15,822 nucleotides of DNA from an uncultured Olsenella sp. (GTDB lineage Bacteria > Actinomycetota > Coriobacteriia > Coriobacteriales > Atopobiaceae). The stretch covers positions 1 to 15,822 of the forward strand of contig URLM01000043.1 in assembly GCA_900548775.1 (NCBI GenBank), written 5' to 3'. Numbering within the stretch: position 1 is the stretch's first letter; each line of letters starts with the position of its first letter. Shown in pieces: positions 13,019 through 15,822 of this stretch. The notes below the pieces were generated by a model that was not told where the DNA came from, searched no databases, and saw only the letters and a list, made by a program, of their open reading frames with translations. Made by a program: the position numbers and the translations under genes.

Positions 13019-15481
13019 ATGCGCGTTTCGTATGAGTGGCTCAAGGACATGGTGGATTTGCCCGAAGACCCAAATGACCTGGTCAAGGAGTACGTCCGCA
13101 CCGGCACCGAGGTCGAGGGCGTCGAGCGCGTTGGCGCGGACCTCGACCACGTCTACACCGCCCAGGTGGTGAGCAAGAAGCCGCACCCGGACTCGGACCA
13201 CATGTGGCTCTGCCAGGTCTCCGTTGGCGACAAGAACGTCGACGAGAAGGGCAACCCCGTGCCGCTCCAGATTGTCTGCGGTGCGCAGAACTTCAACGAG
13301 GGCGACCACATCGTGACCGCCATGATCGGCGCCGTGCTCCCCGGAGGCGTGAAGATCAAGAAGTCCAAGCTCCGCGGTGTGGAGTCCTTCGGCATGAACT
13401 GCTCCGAGCGCGAGCTTGGCCTGGGCAACGATCACGACGGCATCATCATCCTGCCGCCCGATGCCCCCGTGGGCATGCTCTACACGGATTACCTGGGCAG
13501 CTCGGACACCGTGATTGACTGCGAGATCACCCCCAACCGCCCGGACTGCCTCTCCATGGTGGGTATGGCGGTGGAGACCTCTGCCGTGCTCGACGAGGGC
13601 ACCCACATTACGCTTCCCGCCATCAAGGAGGAGAAGGGCCCGGACGCCCACGACCTGGTGGACGTGCGCATCGATGACGCGGAGCTCTGCCCGCGCTACA
13701 CGGCCCGCGTGGTGCGCAACGTGAAGATTGGCCCCAGCCCCGAGTGGCTCGCGCGCCGCGTGATTGCCGCCGGCTCCAGGCCCATTAACAACGTGGTGGA
13801 CGTCACCAACTATGTGATGTACCTCACCGGCCAGCCGCTGCACGCCTTTGACCTTGGCAAGCTCCAGAAGCGCGAGGACGGCAAGCGCCATGTGGTGGTT
13901 CGTGCCGCACGTGACGGCGAGCTTCTCATCACGCTCGACGAGAAGGAGCGCACGCTCACGCCCGACATGTGCGTCATCACCGACGGCGGCGAGACGCCCA
14001 TCGCGATTGCCGGCGTCATGGGCGGCCTCAACTCCGAGATCGACGAGACCACGACCGATGTCCTGCTCGAGAGCGCGACCTTCTCGGCCGGCCACACCTC
14101 CCGCACGAGCCGCAACCTTGACCTCATGAGCGAGGCCTCCATCCGCTACGAGCGCCAGGTCGACGGCGCTGGCTGCGCGGACGTCTCCAACATTGCCGCA
14201 GCCCTCTTCGAGGAGTGCTGCTCGGCTGAGGTGTGCCCGGGCATCGTGGACGTCTACCCCGCGCCCGTTCCCGCACAGGTGATCACCATGCGCCCCGCCC
14301 GCGTGCGTGCGCTTGCCGGCGCGGACATTCCGGACGACTTCATGGCCGAGCGCCTCGGGCGCCTGGGCTGCAAGGTGGAGCCTGCCGAGCATGGCGCCTA
14401 CACGGTGACCGCGCCCACCAACCGTCCCGACCTCACCCGCGAGGTCGACCTCATCGAGGAGGTCGTGCGCCTGTGGGGCGAGGGCGACATCACGCCCACG
14501 CTTCCCGCGGCGCGCAACCACGCCGGCGGCCTTACCGTTGACCAGCAGCGCATTCGCAAGATCGGCCGCACGCTTAGGGCCTGTGGACTCTCCGAGACCA
14601 CCACGTACTGCTTTGCCGACGCGAGCGACCTCTCCAAGCTTGGCATGAGCGAGGAGGGACGCGGCATCCCCGTCAAGATCATCAACCCGCTCGTCGCCGA
14701 CCAGGCCGAGATGCGCCGCTCGATCCTGCCCGGGCTGCTCCGCTCGGTGGCCTACAACCTCGACCACGGCGTGGACGCGGTGGCGCTCTACGAGATTGGC
14801 CGCGTCTTCTTTGGCCACGAGAGCAGGAGCCAGCCGGACGAGCCGAGCTTTGTGTGCGGCGTGCTCTCCGGCCACCGCGACGACGAGTGGTGCCAGAAGT
14901 TCGAGGACTACGACTTCTTTGACGCCAAGGGCGTGGTCGAGCAGCTCCTCTCGGCGCTTCGCGTGACCAAGGTGCGCTTCAAGGTGGCGGACCCCGCGAC
15001 CTACGGTTGGCTGCAGCCCGGCCGCGCGGCCGAGGTCTACGGCAACAAGGGCGAGCTCATGGGCTGGGTTGGCAACGTCCACCCCAAGGCGCTCAAGGCA
15101 TTTGGCGTCGACGCCCCCGTGGTTGCCTTCGAGCTCTCGGTTGAGTCGCTCCTGCGCCTTGCGCATCGCGAGCTGCCCTACGTCGACGTGCCCACGCTCC
15201 CCGGCGTGGCCGTTGACCTGGCCATTGTCGTCGACGAGTCCGTGACGTGCGAGCAGCTCGAGCAGCGCATCAAGAGCGCCGGCGGCAAGCTCCTCTCGGA
15301 CGTGCGGCTCTTCGACGTCTACCGCGATCCCGTGCGTGTTGGCCTGGGCAAGAAGTCGATGGCCTTCTCGCTCACCTATCGCTCCGCCGACCACACGCTG
15401 ACCTCCGAGGAGGTGGACCGCGCCCACAAGAAGCTCGTGGACAAGGTCTGTCGCGCCACCGGCGGAGAGGTCCGCGGCTAG
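13019..15481 (+). CDS. pheT: Phenylalanine-tRNA ligase beta subunit
   Basis: The 820-residue beta subunit binds and edits tRNA-Phe. Expected domains appear in order. The EMAP-type tRNA-binding fold covers about 40-155 (VCGAQNF, AMIGAVLPGG, FGMNCSERELGL). ITPNRPDCLS at about 170-180 leads into the B3/B4 editing region (about 200-400), followed by the B5 domain (about 400-480). A catalytic-like core carries AEMRRSILPGLL and ALYEIGRVFF (about 560-610). The FDX-ACB anticodon-binding domain is at 725-820 (RLFDVYRD and SLTYRSADHTLTSEEV). Length is normal. The ATG at 13019 has AAGGGA 11 bp upstream, a slightly long spacing. A long open frame antisense to pheS and pheT is a GC-driven shadow. Confidence 0.98.
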   Translation: MRVSYEWLKDMVDLPEDPNDLVKEYVRTGTEVEGVERVGADLDHVYTAQVVSKKPHPDSDHMWLCQVSVGDKNVDEKGNPVPLQIVCGAQNFNEGDHIVTAMIGAVLPGGVKIKKSKLRGVESFGMNCSERELGLGNDHDGIIILPPDAPVGMLYTDYLGSSDTVIDCEITPNRPDCLSMVGMAVETSAVLDEGTHITLPAIKEEKGPDAHDLVDVRIDDAELCPRYTARVVRNVKIGPSPEWLARRVIAAGSRPINNVVDVTNYVMYLTGQPLHAFDLGKLQKREDGKRHVVVRAARDGELLITLDEKERTLTPDMCVITDGGETPIAIAGVMGGLNSEIDETTTDVLLESATFSAGHTSRTSRNLDLMSEASIRYERQVDGAGCADVSNIAAALFEECCSAEVCPGIVDVYPAPVPAQVITMRPARVRALAGADIPDDFMAERLGRLGCKVEPAEHGAYTVTAPTNRPDLTREVDLIEEVVRLWGEGDITPTLPAARNHAGGLTVDQQRIRKIGRTLRACGLSETTTYCFADASDLSKLGMSEEGRGIPVKIINPLVADQAEMRRSILPGLLRSVAYNLDHGVDAVALYEIGRVFFGHESRSQPDEPSFVCGVLSGHRDDEWCQKFEDYDFFDAKGVVEQLLSALRVTKVRFKVADPATYGWLQPGRAAEVYGNKGELMGWVGNVHPKALKAFGVDAPVVAFELSVESLLRLAHRELPYVDVPTLPGVAVDLAIVVDESVTCEQLEQRIKSAGGKLLSDVRLFDVYRDPVRVGLGKKSMAFSLTYRSADHTLTSEEVDRAHKKLVDKVCRATGGEVRG

Positions 15482-15514
15482 CGGGCTGCCCGCGTGCCGC
15501 AAGGACGCACGCTC

Positions 15515-15822
15515 GTGCCGAGCTGGAACATACATACCGCCCACGTCGAGCGGCTCCTTCGCGAGGAGGGGGCCGCTCGGCTGGGTGTGCGCGACGTGAA
15601 CGCCTTCCTGTTTGGCAACGTGCTGCCCGACATCTACGTGGGCTACATGGTGCCGGTGCCCGTCGCGCGCCTACGCGACTACCGCGAGACGCACTTTGCC
15701 GACGGCGGTGCGATTCCCTCGCCTAACTACGATGCATTCTGGGAGCGCTTTGTCGTTGGAACCGGCGCGGGCTCCCTGCACGACCTGCTCCTTGGCACGT
15801 GGGCGCACCTTGTGTGCGACTC
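15515..15822 (+). CDS. Zinc-dependent phospholipase C-like protein (partial, 3' end outside window)
   Basis: About 102 residues are visible, beginning at a GTG with AAGGA 9 bp upstream (an in-frame GTG at 15494 is less well placed). The N-terminus reads MPSWNIHTAHVERLL, followed by NAFLFGNVLPDIYVGYM and ETHFAD. The order of an early His-rich Trp/His motif, a G-N-x-x-PD motif and a later His resembles bacterial zinc-dependent phospholipase C family (PF00882) proteins, whose N-terminal Trp and His residues bind metal. No signal peptide is present. It starts 33 bp after pheT, so may be cotranscribed. The gene is incomplete, so the assignment is tentative. Confidence 0.65.
   Translation, partial: MPSWNIHTAHVERLLREEGAARLGVRDVNAFLFGNVLPDIYVGYMVPVPVARLRDYRETHFADGGAIPSPNYDAFWERFVVGTGAGSLHDLLLGTWAHLVCD

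Noticed and set aside
11762..15544. Very long minus-strand open frame opposite pheS and pheT
   Set aside because: It is the GC-driven shadow of two certain genes; its translation is low-complexity His/Ala/Val/Leu-rich with no family motif.

Overview
The window looks like the chromosome of a high-GC, low-complexity-lifestyle actinobacterium of the Coriobacteriia type (Olsenella, Atopobium or Collinsella relatives). This is inferred from four things: GC-rich pheS and pheT with almost exclusive CGC/GAG-type codon use, a Firmicutes-like transcription-attenuating T-box in front of them, a mannose-family PTS with a LevR-type regulator, and short gut/oral-type metabolic genes. No taxonomic marker was searched, so the genus is not certain. 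No rRNA, tRNA, IS element, phage gene or true CRISPR array was found.

Left part (1-8493), about half GC by eye. It opens with the last codons of an upstream gene. A 911-residue LevR-type PTS-controlled regulator follows, and then an apparent operon on the same strand: PTS EIIB, EIIC, EIID, a cytoplasmic protein of the neutral/alkaline ceramidase fold, PTS EIIA, a YoaK/DUF1275 membrane protein and a DUF34/NIF3 family metalloprotein. Most junctions overlap or are very short. A perfect 12-bp hairpin separates EIID from the ceramidase-like gene. The simplest reading is that the PTS imports and phosphorylates a sugar, perhaps an N-acylated amino sugar or sugar amide, which the ceramidase-like enzyme then cleaves inside the cell. 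The regulator would sense flux through phosphorylation of its PRD, EIIA-like and EIIB-like domains. The regulator's AAA+ module has lost the Walker B acidic pair and the GAFTGA loop needed for sigma-54 activation, so it probably works another way. The pairing of PTS and ceramidase-like protein and this altered regulator are the best candidates for undescribed biology.

Middle part (8494-11550), GC-richer and repeat-rich. An auxin-efflux-carrier-type transporter is preceded by a strongly folding leader. A 530-bp intergenic region follows that is packed with inverted repeats. Then comes a minus-strand amidohydrolase of the ACMSD-like family. Upstream of it lies a striking array of five diverged hairpins spaced 60-61 bp apart.

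Right part (11551-15822), about two-thirds GC. It carries a phenylalanine-specific T-box leader with terminator, pheS, pheT, and the start of a gene resembling zinc-dependent phospholipase C family proteins, which runs off the window.
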